Notes under the pieces: model-generated
The model's input: only the letters and a program-made list of their open reading frames with translations
Databases searched by the model: none
What the model was told of the DNA's origin: nothing
Part shown: piece after piece, positions 1 through 6,673 of the stretch
Layout of the letters: each line of letters starts with the position of its first letter
Position numbering within the stretch: position 1 is the first letter of the stretch
Translations under genes and position numbers: made by a program
From: Thermoplasmata archaeon
GTDB taxonomy: Archaea; Thermoplasmatota; Thermoplasmata; Lutacidiplasmatales; UBA184
Direction: 5' to 3'
DNA length: 10,480 nucleotides
Assembly (NCBI GenBank): GCA_030037695.1
Contig: JASHQF010000140.1
Span: forward strand, 1 to 10,480

Positions 1-1694
1 TGCGGATGGGCCAGGAGTGCATCGTCGAGGGGCCGACCGGCCAGCCGATCATCTCCGAGACCCTCTGCATCGGCTGCGGCATCTGCGTTCACAAGTGCCC
101 GTTCGACGCGATCAAGATCCTGAACACCCCCGAGGCGGACGAGCGCGAGATCGTCCATCGGTACGGGTACAACGGCTTCCGTCTCTATCGGCTCCCGCTG
201 CCCCCGGCCCAGGGGATCACGGGGCTCCTCGGCCCCAACGGGACCGGCAAATCGACAGCGCTCCGGGTCCTCGCGGGGGCCGAGGTCCCGAACCTCGGCG
301 CGTACGACCGGCCCGCGGCGTGGGACGCCGTCGTCGAGCGGTACCGGGGGACGGCCCTCTACGAGCATTTCCAGAAGCTGCGTCGCGGGGGGCTCCGGAC
401 CGCCGTCAAACCCCAGTACGTCGACCGGATCGCCGACTCCCCGCTGACGGTGCGGGAGCACGTCGGCGACACCCCCGGGGCCCGCGGCGTCCTGGACGAG
501 GTCGGGCTCGCCGGCCGCGCCGACCGCCCGCTCGGGGAACTGTCCGGCGGGGAGCTCCAGCTCGCGGAGATCGCGCGGACGCTCTCGGCCGACGCGGACC
601 TCTACCTGTTCGACGAGCCGTCCAGCTACCTCGACATCGTCCACCGCCTCCGCGTGGCCCGCCTCCTCCGGCGCCTCGGCGAGACGAAGGGGGTCCTCGT
701 CGTCGAGCACGACCTCGCCCTCCTCGACTACCTCGCCGACCAGGCGCACCTGCTCTACGGCGAGGCGGCCGCGTTCGGGGTGATCAGCCACCCGATCCCG
801 ATGCGCAGTGCGATCAACACCTACCTCACGGGGTACCTCAAGGACGAGAACGTCCGGTTCCGCACGGAGCCGGTCCAGTTCGTCGCGCATCCCCCGAAGC
901 CGGCGGGGGCCCGCACTCCGCTCGTCGCCTTCGAGGCCCTCGCGAAGCGGTTCCCTGCGTTCTCCCTCGAGGTCGGCGCGGGCCGGATCGCCAAGGGCGA
1001 GACGGTCGGGGTCGTCGGGCCGAACGCGACCGGCAAGACGACGTTCGTCCGGATGCTCGCGGGGGCCGAGACCCCGACCGCCGGCACGCCCCCGCCCGGC
1101 GTGGTGGTGAGCTACAAGCCGCAGTACCTGAAGGCGACGTCCCCGGCCAGCCTCCGGGCGCGTTCGGAGGCGCTCGCCGGGGATCCGGCGTTCGACGGCA
1201 AGCTGTTCGAGCGCGAGCTCGTGCCCGGGCTCCACCTGGACGGGATCCTCGACGTCGCGCTCCCCGACCTCTCGGGCGGCGAGCTGCAGCGCGCCGCGGT
1301 GGCGCTCGCGCTCGCGCGCCCCGCGACGCTCTACCTCCTGGACGAGCCGTCCGCGTACCTCGACGCGGACGAGCGGATGGCGATGGCCCGCCTCGTGCGC
1401 CGGCAGGTCGAACGCCAGGCGGCGAGCGCGCTCGTCGTCGACCACGACGTCTATTTCCTCGACCTCGCGTGCGACGAGCTCATGGTGTTCCGCCGCGCCG
1501 CCCCGGACGGCTCGGCCGGCGCGGGGGCCGGCCCGTTCCCGATGCGGGAGGGGATGAACCGGCTCCTCGCGGACGTCGGCGTGACGTTCCGCCGCGACGC
1601 GGAGACCCTGCGCCCGAGGATCAACCGCGAGGGGTCCGCGCTCGACCGGGAGCAGCGGGCCCGGGGGGAGTACTACTACGAGCGCGACCGCTAG
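1..1694 (+). CDS. abce1: ABCE1 / RNase L inhibitor homologue, ribosome-recycling ATPase (5' partial)
   Basis: Twin-ATPase Fe-S protein that splits ribosomes into subunits after termination; cytoplasmic. The frame is open from the left edge. The ATG at 6 is internal, because family members carry roughly 30 more N-terminal residues with the first cysteine set, so that part lies outside the window. Numbering from base 6: 4Fe-4S motif CIGCGICVHKCP (21-32), Walker A GPNGTGKST (76-84), signature LSGGELQ (179-185), Walker B with LFDEPSSYLD (201-210), H-loop VEHD (233-236), a hinge ending ENVRFR (281-286), second Walker A GPNATGKTT (338-346), second LSGGELQ (422-428), second Walker B LLDEPSAYLD (444-453) and VDHD (478-481). 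The C-terminus NREGSALDREQ...YYY is typical of ABCE1. Both ATPase sites look intact. This gene is the main evidence that the host is an archaeon. It appears unrelated in function to the sulfur genes downstream. Confidence 0.96.
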   Translation, partial: RMGQECIVEGPTGQPIISETLCIGCGICVHKCPFDAIKILNTPEADEREIVHRYGYNGFRLYRLPLPPAQGITGLLGPNGTGKSTALRVLAGAEVPNLGAYDRPAAWDAVVERYRGTALYEHFQKLRRGGLRTAVKPQYVDRIADSPLTVREHVGDTPGARGVLDEVGLAGRADRPLGELSGGELQLAEIARTLSADADLYLFDEPSSYLDIVHRLRVARLLRRLGETKGVLVVEHDLALLDYLADQAHLLYGEAAAFGVISHPIPMRSAINTYLTGYLKDENVRFRTEPVQFVAHPPKPAGARTPLVAFEALAKRFPAFSLEVGAGRIAKGETVGVVGPNATGKTTFVRMLAGAETPTAGTPPPGVVVSYKPQYLKATSPASLRARSEALAGDPAFDGKLFERELVPGLHLDGILDVALPDLSGGELQRAAVALALARPATLYLLDEPSAYLDADERMAMARLVRRQVERQAASALVVDHDVYFLDLACDELMVFRRAAPDGSAGAGAGPFPMREGMNRLLADVGVTFRRDAETLRPRINREGSALDREQRARGEYYYERDR

Positions 1695-1749
1695 CGCCCC
1701 CCCCCGCCTCGATCGCGACGGTCGGTACCGCGCCCACGGGAAGGTCTCC

Positions 1750-2247
1750 GTGGGGGTCGTCGTGACGTACGGGATCCTCCTCGCGGCCGTCCTCTACATC
1801 CTCCTGCCCGAACGGTCGGTCGCCAGCCTCACCGCGGTCTACGCGCTGATCGCGCTGCTCGTCTTCTTCCTCGCGCGGTACCTCTCCACGTACTACGTGC
1901 TCGACGACGAGCACCTCCGGGCCTGGCGCCTGCTCGGGGGCCGTCGGATCGCCCTCGAGGAGGTCCGCCGGATCGACTACGCCCGCCTCCGCGACCTCGC
2001 CCCGACGGGCGGCTGGTTCGGCGTCGGGTCGTGGGGCTGGCGGGGGCGGATGTGGAGCGCGGCGATCGGAGAGTTCGACGCGATCTCGACCGACGCCGCG
2101 CTGGGCCTGCTCGTGACCGCGGGCGACGTGCCGCTGTACATCTCGCCGAACCGGCCCGAGGCGTTCGCCCGGGAGCTCTCGCGCCGGGTCCGGTCGTACA
2201 CCGGACCGCTCGACCACGACGTCGGGGCGCTGCCGCCCGCTCAGTAG
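1750..2247 (+). CDS. Small membrane protein with two helices and a probable PH-like domain
   Basis: Function unknown. The 165 residues begin with two hydrophobic segments (about 4-20 and 26-43) separated by a short polar turn (PERS), which predicts a membrane hairpin. A soluble part follows (about 48-148): YYVLDDEHLRAWRLLGG, then ALEEVRRID, a Gly/Trp-rich loop (88-103), and LLVTAGDVPLYISPNRPEAFARELSRR. This layout resembles bacterial-type PH-domain membrane proteins (DUF304/YdbT-like), where strand-rich sequence ends in a helix after a 'P..P..F...L' segment. The GTG at 1750 is the first start after the abce1 stop in this frame, with a GGAAGG-like ribosome site 7 bases upstream; a GTG at 1762 is an alternative. 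It starts 55 bases after abce1, so co-transcription is possible. Its last 7 bases overlap the end of the converging minus-strand gene. The domain call rests on pattern recognition only. Confidence 0.72.
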   Translation: MGVVVTYGILLAAVLYILLPERSVASLTAVYALIALLVFFLARYLSTYYVLDDEHLRAWRLLGGRRIALEEVRRIDYARLRDLAPTGGWFGVGSWGWRGRMWSAAIGEFDAISTDAALGLLVTAGDVPLYISPNRPEAFARELSRRVRSYTGPLDHDVGALPPAQ

Positions 2248-3716
2248 GTCGGCAGGCTCGGATCGATCCGCTCGGCCCAGGCGTTGATCCCGCCCTTGAG
2301 GTTCCTCACGTGGGTGAACCCGAGGTCGAGGAGGGTGCGTACGGCGTCCGCGGACCGGCCCCCCGAGCGGCAGTAGACGACGATCGACCGGGCCCGGGTG
2401 AGCTCGTCGACCCGCTCGGGGAGCTCCCCTTTCGGGATCGGGAGCGAGCCCTCCAGGAGCGAGATCGCGCGCTCCTCGGGCTCGCGGACGTCCACCAGGA
2501 GCGGCGGGTCGGAGCTCGCGAGCTCGCCGCGCAGCTCCTCGGGGGTGATCTCGGGGACCCCGCGGGCGGGGGCCGACGACGCCGCCGGCACCCCGCAGAA
2601 CGCCGGGTAGTCGATGAGGCCCTTCTGCGTCGCGTGCGCGGAGCAGAGGACGCACGTCGGGTTCTTCTCTAGGGTGAGCTCGCGGAACGTCATCCCGAGC
2701 GCGTCGTACAGGACGAGGCGCCCGATCAGCGGCTCGCCGATCCCGAGCAGGAGCTTCACCGTCTCGGTCGCCTGGAGGACCCCGACGACCCCGGGAAGGA
2801 CGCCGAGGACCCCGGCCTCGGCGCACGACGGCACGAGGTCAGGGGGCGGGGGTTCGGGGTAGAGGCACCGATAGCACGGCCCACGCTTCGCGTCGAAGAC
2901 GCTCACCTGGCCCTCGAACCGGTAGATCGAGCCGTAGACGTTCGGCTTGCCGAGCAGGACCGAGGCGTCGTTGACGAGGTAGCGGGTCGGAAAGTTGTCG
3001 GTGCCGTCGACGACGACGTCGTACGGACGCAGGGTCTCGAGGGCGTTCGCCGCCTCGAGCCGCTCCTCGTGCGCCACGACCCGGACGCCCGGGTTGAGCC
3101 CCTGGAGGCGCGCCCGCGCGGCGTCGAGCTTGGGTCGCCCCACGTCCGCCGTGGCGAAGAGGACCTGCCGCTGGAGGTTCGAGAGCTCGACCCGGTCGAA
3201 GTCGACGAGGCCGATCTCTCCGACCCCCGCGGCCGCGAGATAGAGCGCCGTCGGGGCCCCGAGCCCCCCCGTGCCGACGACGAGGACCTTGGCGGCGGCG
3301 AGCCGCTTCTGGCCCGCCACGCCGACCTCGGGGAGGAGGAGGTGGCGACTGTAGCGGCGCAGCTCCTCGCCCGTGAAGGCCCCCGCCTTCGGGCGGTCCG
3401 CTCTCGCCATCGGCAACGACGCACCGGGGCTCGACGGCGCCCCGCCCGCGATCGCCGGCACGATCGAGACGACGTCCCCGGGCTTCAACTCCGTCGCATC
3501 GCGGGCGAGGGCCCGGATGTCCCGCTCGTTGACGAACACCGAGACGAACGACCGGAGGTTCCCCTCTGGGGTAAGGAGGTGGCGGCCGAGCCCCGGGTGG
3601 GCCCGCACGAGCGCCTGCACCGCCTCTCCGACGGTCCGTCCCTCGACCTCGACCTCGGCGCGGCCGCCCGCGAACGCGCGCAGCGGCGTCGGCACCTTCA
3701 CCTTCGTACTCGGCAT
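2241..3716 (-). CDS. Fusion of MoaD/CysO-like sulfur carrier, MoeB/ThiF E1-like adenylyltransferase and rhodanese
   Basis: Predicted to adenylate the C-terminal glycine of a ubiquitin-like carrier and convert it to a thiocarboxylate. Residues 1-92 are a beta-grasp carrier (VSVFVNERDI, LKPGDVVSIVPAIAGG) ending in Gly91-Gly92. A linker (93-112) follows. Residues 113-375 are the E1 domain: RYSRHLLLPEVGVAGQ, nucleotide loop GTGGLG (148-153), DFDRVELSNLQRQ, DGTDN (237-241), CysXXCys zinc pairs 281/284 and 355/358, and probable catalytic Cys298 in SCAEAGVLG. Residues 388-491 are a rhodanese domain with active loop CRSGGRS (Cys449). E1 plus rhodanese matches MoeZ, MOCS3 and Uba4; the N-terminal carrier is the unusual part. 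The reading frame is continuous. Met103 (codon 3408-3410) could start a carrier-less form, but I see no good ribosome site before it. The gene begins 21 bases after the JAMM gene. Moco synthesis or tRNA thiolation are alternative roles. Confidence 0.93.
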   Translation of the reverse strand: MPSTKVKVPTPLRAFAGGRAEVEVEGRTVGEAVQALVRAHPGLGRHLLTPEGNLRSFVSVFVNERDIRALARDATELKPGDVVSIVPAIAGGAPSSPGASLPMARADRPKAGAFTGEELRRYSRHLLLPEVGVAGQKRLAAAKVLVVGTGGLGAPTALYLAAAGVGEIGLVDFDRVELSNLQRQVLFATADVGRPKLDAARARLQGLNPGVRVVAHEERLEAANALETLRPYDVVVDGTDNFPTRYLVNDASVLLGKPNVYGSIYRFEGQVSVFDAKRGPCYRCLYPEPPPPDLVPSCAEAGVLGVLPGVVGVLQATETVKLLLGIGEPLIGRLVLYDALGMTFRELTLEKNPTCVLCSAHATQKGLIDYPAFCGVPAASSAPARGVPEITPEELRGELASSDPPLLVDVREPEERAISLLEGSLPIPKGELPERVDELTRARSIVVYCRSGGRSADAVRTLLDLGFTHVRNLKGGINAWAERIDPSLPTY

Positions 3717-3737
3717 CGTTCCCCAGCTCCCTCTCCC

Positions 3738-4205
3738 TCAGGACGGCCGCCCAGGGACCTCCGGGGGGCGCCGAACGGAGAGAGGGACTTCGAAGAACTC
3801 GCGACGTTCCGGATCGAGCTCGAACGCGCCGACCGGGTCGATCGCTCGACCGTCGCGGACCGAGACCACGAGGTACGTGTACCAGGGCCATGCGTGGTCC
3901 CGGTCGAACTCCGACGGGCGCGCCGGATGATCCGGATGCGAGTGGTAGAACCCCGAGACGACCCGTCCGTCGCGCGCCGCCCGTTCTTCGGCGGCTTTCA
4001 GCTCGGGGGCGGGGATCACGAACCGGCGCCGCTTCCCCTCCTCGGCTCGATTCTCGGCGGCGGCCACGGCGACGACCTCGCGGGGGTCGGTCGGATCCCC
4101 CCGCTCCGGCGAGAGGAGGAGGCCGCAGCACTCGTCCGGGTAGGCGGCCTGGGCGGCGGCCCGGATCGACCCGAGCACCGCTTCCGGGATCGAGACCCCG
4201 GTCAT
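3738..4205 (-). CDS. JAMM/MPN+ zinc metalloprotease (Mec+-like, acts on ubiquitin-like sulfur carrier)
   Basis: A 155-residue stand-alone JAMM domain, the usual size for prokaryotic members. Zinc motif: His88-Ser89-His90-Pro, then Ser98 and Asp101 (HSHPDHPARPSEFD), with catalytic Glu25 in YPDECCGLLL. All key residues are present. In mycobacteria the related Mec+ peptidase removes cysteine from the CysO carrier, and other JAMM proteins cut after a Gly-Gly in carrier fusions. Here the neighbours are CysM upstream and a carrier-E1-rhodanese fusion downstream, so two cuts are plausible: freeing the carrier behind Gly92 of the fusion, and releasing cysteine from the charged carrier. The ATG overlaps the cysM stop in an ATGA (4202-4205), which suggests translational coupling. 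The protein is cytoplasmic, with no signal peptide or membrane segment. The family call is firm; the substrate is inferred from context. Confidence 0.92.
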   Translation of the reverse strand: MTGVSIPEAVLGSIRAAAQAAYPDECCGLLLSPERGDPTDPREVVAVAAAENRAEEGKRRRFVIPAPELKAAEERAARDGRVVSGFYHSHPDHPARPSEFDRDHAWPWYTYLVVSVRDGRAIDPVGAFELDPERREFFEVPLSVRRPPEVPGRPS

Positions 4206-5158
4206 GAGGTCCCCTTGGCCGCCGGCTCGCCCCGATCCGGGAGGATCGCCACGATGCAGGCGTTCGGGGCGGCCCGGCCGACACGGAGGGCGACCGCGAC
4301 CGCCGCCCCCGACGAGGGCCCGACGGCAAGACCCTCGGTTCGGGCGAGCTCGGCGACCCGATCGAGCGCCTCCTCCGTTTCCACCCGGACCGTCCGGTCG
4401 ACGACCGTCGGATCGTACGTCGACGGCACCTCTGCGGTCGGGAGATGCTTCAGGCCCTCGAGGCCGTGCATCGGTCCGGACGGCTCGACGGCGATCACCT
4501 CGATCGAGGCACGCCGCTCCTTCAGGAAGCGGCCGACCCCCGAGATCGTGCCCCCCGTGCCGACGCCCGCGACGAAGTGCGTGATCCGACCGGACGTCTG
4601 GCGCCAGATCTCCGGTCCGGTCGTCGCATAATGGGCGCCCGGGTTCGCCGGATTGTGGTACTGGTCCGCGAGGAAGTACCGCTCGGCGTGGGCCCCCACC
4701 CGCGCCCGGGCCTCGCGGAGCGCACCGTCGGTCCCCTCCGCGGGGTCGGTGAGGATGAGCGTGGCGCCGTGGCCCCGGATCCTCTGCAGGCGCTCCGGGT
4801 TCGCATTGCGCGGGACGTACAGCTCGACCGGGAAGCCGAGGAGCTCCCCGAGCCGCGCGTAGGCGACGGCGGTGTTGCCGCTGGAGGCGTCGACCAAGGT
4901 CCGTCCCCCACCGAGTGCGCCCGAGGCGATCGCCTCGCGGACGATCGCTAGGGCCGCCCGGTCCTTCACCGACCCGCTAGGATTGCTCCCCTCGAGCTTG
5001 CCCCACAGTTCGAAGTCGCCCCGGATCCCGTCGAGGTGGGCGAGCGGCACGAGCGGGGTCTCCCCCGCGCTGGGTCCTGAGTCCCTCGTGCGGGGAGCGT
5101 CGCGCGGCTCGGACGCCCCGGCTCCGCCTCTCAGCGGAGCTGGATGAGATGCGTACAC
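4202..5158 (-). CDS. cysM: Cysteine synthase, CysM type (PLP-dependent)
   Basis: PLP enzyme of the cysteine synthase family, making cysteine from an activated serine and a sulfur donor. The PLP lysine is Lys65 in NPSGSVKDRAA. The substrate loop is SSGNTA (92-97), where most relatives have SGNTG. The phosphate loop is GTGGTISG (200-207) and the C-terminal PLP contact lies in GPSSGA (280-285). The stretch GLKHLPTAEVPSTYDP (235-250) resembles the CysM side of the family. From memory of mycobacterial CysM, Lys237 falls where that enzyme has the arginine that binds O-phosphoserine; this alignment is by eye. The start is GTG at 5158, after a G-rich stretch, giving a roughly 30-residue N-terminal extension; the next in-frame start (Val37) would cut the fold. 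It overlaps the regulator's end by 28 bases. Placed with JAMM and carrier genes, a carrier thiocarboxylate rather than free sulfide is the likely sulfur donor. Confidence 0.92.
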   Translation of the reverse strand: MYASHPAPLRGGAGASEPRDAPRTRDSGPSAGETPLVPLAHLDGIRGDFELWGKLEGSNPSGSVKDRAALAIVREAIASGALGGGRTLVDASSGNTAVAYARLGELLGFPVELYVPRNANPERLQRIRGHGATLILTDPAEGTDGALREARARVGAHAERYFLADQYHNPANPGAHYATTGPEIWRQTSGRITHFVAGVGTGGTISGVGRFLKERRASIEVIAVEPSGPMHGLEGLKHLPTAEVPSTYDPTVVDRTVRVETEEALDRVAELARTEGLAVGPSSGAAVAVALRVGRAAPNACIVAILPDRGEPAAKGTS

Positions 5159-5778
5159 CTCGAGCCCCCCCGCCCGATCGATCCCTCGAGATCGACCCCG
5201 GCTCCGTTCGCAAGAGCCTCGGTGAGGTGCTGATCGAAGACGTCGCAGAGGAGGTACGGGTGGGTCAGCGCGCTCTGACGGAAGATGCAGTTCGTGCGGA
5301 CGATGCGGTACCGGCCGTCCGGCGTCCGCTCTGCGGTGGAGCGGAACCCGAGGCGGTTCAGCATCCCGACCAGACGGCGGGCCCGCTCCTCGGACGTGCG
5401 GCCGACGGGCAGCTCCTTCGCGACCGCGCGGGCCATCCGCTCCGCCGCCTCGGCGAAGAGGGCCCCGACGTACCCTTCGCCTTCCCGATCGAGGAGCTCC
5501 TCGACCACGGCGTCGAGCATCAGATCGTACTTCTTCGGGAACAGGTCCATGCCGACGGGGGTGAGCGTGTAGCGTTTCCTCGGCCGGCCGACGCCTTCGC
5601 GTCGGAACGCCGGCACGACCAGGCCTCGCTGCTCCATCCTCTCGAGGTGGCCCCGGGCGGCGCTCTCCTGGATGCCCAGGGTCCGGGCGAGGTCGCGGGC
5701 GGTGCGCGGGGCGGCCGCGAGCTCCTCGAGGATCTTCCCACGGGTCCCCTCGAGCGGATCGGCCCCGATCTCCGTCAC
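5131..5778 (-). CDS. sufR: SufR-like winged-helix regulator with C-terminal cysteines, probable Fe-S sensor
   Basis: A 215-residue predicted DNA-binding regulator. The N-terminal winged helix-turn-helix (about 10-75) reads TARDLARTLGIQESAARGHLERMEQRGLV, with wing VGRPRKRYTLTPVG. The middle part is helical (85-145). The C-terminal third holds Cys164, Cys178 and Cys208 (C-X13-C-X29-C). This spacing is close to the three cluster-binding cysteines I recall for mycobacterial SufR, a [4Fe-4S] repressor of the suf operon. The gene is divergent from sufC across 85 bases and leads the cysM-JAMM-carrier block, so it is placed to control both. The GTG at 5778 is favoured by a strong ribosome site, AGGAGGAGG, 6 bases upstream. 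It could instead be a general ArsR/DeoR-family regulator, but position and cysteines favour SufR. Ligand and operator are not shown by the sequence. Confidence 0.82.
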   Translation of the reverse strand: MTEIGADPLEGTRGKILEELAAAPRTARDLARTLGIQESAARGHLERMEQRGLVVPAFRREGVGRPRKRYTLTPVGMDLFPKKYDLMLDAVVEELLDREGEGYVGALFAEAAERMARAVAKELPVGRTSEERARRLVGMLNRLGFRSTAERTPDGRYRIVRTNCIFRQSALTHPYLLCDVFDQHLTEALANGAGVDLEGSIGRGGSRCTHLIQLR

Positions 5779-5784
5779 CCCGTT

Positions 5785-5793
5785 CCTCCTCCT
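5785..5793 (-). promoter_or_regulatory. Strong Shine-Dalgarno site for the sufR-like gene
   Basis: On the minus strand this reads AGGAGGAGG and ends 6 bases before the GTG at 5778. It is the clearest ribosome site in the window and fixes the regulator's start. It contrasts with divergent sufC, which lies too close to its TATA box for a leader of this kind. Confidence 0.8.
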
Positions 5794-5830
5794 GACGCTA
5801 GACCCCTCGGAGATTTACGCACCGCGCCAT

Positions 5831-5840
5831 GTTTAAATAA
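5831..5840 (-). promoter_or_regulatory. Same AT island read as TATA box for the sufR-like gene
   Basis: Read on the minus strand the island is TTATTTAAAC, sharing the TTTAAA core. A start about 26 bases on, near 5809, would leave a leader of about 30 bases that contains the AGGAGGAGG site. A second, weaker candidate, GTAAATCT on the minus strand at 5812-5819, would put the start inside that ribosome site, so I prefer the shared box. Confidence 0.45.
5832..5839 (+). promoter_or_regulatory. TATA box of the sufC promoter (leaderless)
   Basis: TTTAAATA stands out as an AT-rich island in GC-rich sequence. Archaeal transcription normally starts about 25-27 bases downstream of the box centre, which puts the start at about 5861-5863, at the sufC ATG (5864). 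The sufC mRNA is therefore predicted to be leaderless. Spacing and base composition are seen; the start site is inferred. Confidence 0.72.
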
Positions 5841-5863
5841 CGGTATCGGCTGCTTTTTCCCCG

Positions 5864-6646
5864 ATGCCGCCGACGGCGCTCACGAACGCCCGCACGCTCG
5901 TGGTCGAGGATCTCCACGCCGAGGTCGCCGGCAAGGAGATCCTGAAGGGGGTCAACCTCACCCTGCGCAGCGGCGAGCTGACCGCCCTCATGGGCCCGAA
6001 CGGGTCGGGGAAGAGCACCCTCGCCTACGCCCTGATGGGACATCCGAAGTACAAGGTCACAAAGGGGTCGGCGCTTCTGGACGGCAAGAACCTCCTCACG
6101 ATGCCGGTCGACCAGCGGAGCCGGGCGGGATTGTTCCTGGGGTTCCAGTACCCGCAGGAGGTCTCGGGCCTGTCGTTGTCGAAGTTCCTCTGGACGACGT
6201 ACATGCAGCGGCACACCGCGCAGGATGCCGATACGGCAGGGTTCGATCGCGATCTCAAGTCGCACCTCGCCTACCTCGGGATGGACGAGTCGCTCCTGAA
6301 GCGGTCCCTCAACGAAGGGTTCTCGGGCGGGGAGAAAAAGCGGGTCGAGGTGCTGCAGATGGCGACCCTGAAGCCGGTGTTCGCGATCCTGGACGAGCCG
6401 GACTCCGGGCTCGACATCGACGCGGTGAAAGCGGTCGGGGAGACGGTCGCCAAGCTGCACCGGCCCGACGCGGGGATCCTCGTCATCACGCACTACCAGC
6501 GGATCCTGAAGTACCTCCGCCCCGACCGGGTGCACGTGATGGTCGACGGGGTCGTCGCCCTCTCGGGAGGGCGAGAGCTCGCCGAGGAGCTCGAGGCGAA
6601 GGGGTACGACTGGGTCCGTGTCGGCGCTCCCGGGACCTCGAGCTGA
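5864..6646 (+). CDS. sufC: SufC, Fe-S cluster assembly ATPase
   Basis: ABC-type ATPase that binds SufB (and SufD) and drives the conformational change of the Fe-S scaffold; cytoplasmic, with no membrane partner. At 260 residues it has normal SufC length. Motifs: Walker A GPNGSGKST (44-52), Q-loop FQYPQEV (94-100) including the family's FLGFQYP...GLSLSKFL context, signature FSGGEKKR (153-160), Walker B AILDEPDSGLDID (174-186) and H-loop His210 in VITHYQRIL. 'FSGGEKKR' and 'DEPDSGLDID' separate SufC from transporter ATPases. The ATG at 5864 is chosen because it lies 24 bases past a TATA box, giving a leaderless transcript. sufS follows after 27 bases, so the two are probably one operon. Control by the divergent SufR-like protein is inferred. 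Confidence 0.96.
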   Translation: MPPTALTNARTLVVEDLHAEVAGKEILKGVNLTLRSGELTALMGPNGSGKSTLAYALMGHPKYKVTKGSALLDGKNLLTMPVDQRSRAGLFLGFQYPQEVSGLSLSKFLWTTYMQRHTAQDADTAGFDRDLKSHLAYLGMDESLLKRSLNEGFSGGEKKRVEVLQMATLKPVFAILDEPDSGLDIDAVKAVGETVAKLHRPDAGILVITHYQRILKYLRPDRVHVMVDGVVALSGGRELAEELEAKGYDWVRVGAPGTSS

Positions 6647-6673
6647 CGTCCCGGGGAGCGCACGCGGGACCCG

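Noticed and set aside
6..8. ATG at 6 as the true start of abce1.
   Set aside because: The family has an N-terminal cysteine-rich segment before the region that aligns here, and the frame stays open to base 1, so the gene starts outside the window.
17..1765. A 582-codon frame overlapping abce1 in another phase.
   Set aside because: Its translation is an Arg/Pro-rich shadow of abce1.
2839..4329. A 496-codon minus-strand frame overlapping the E1 fusion, JAMM and cysM genes.
   Set aside because: It is an out-of-phase shadow; the true frames carry all the catalytic motifs.
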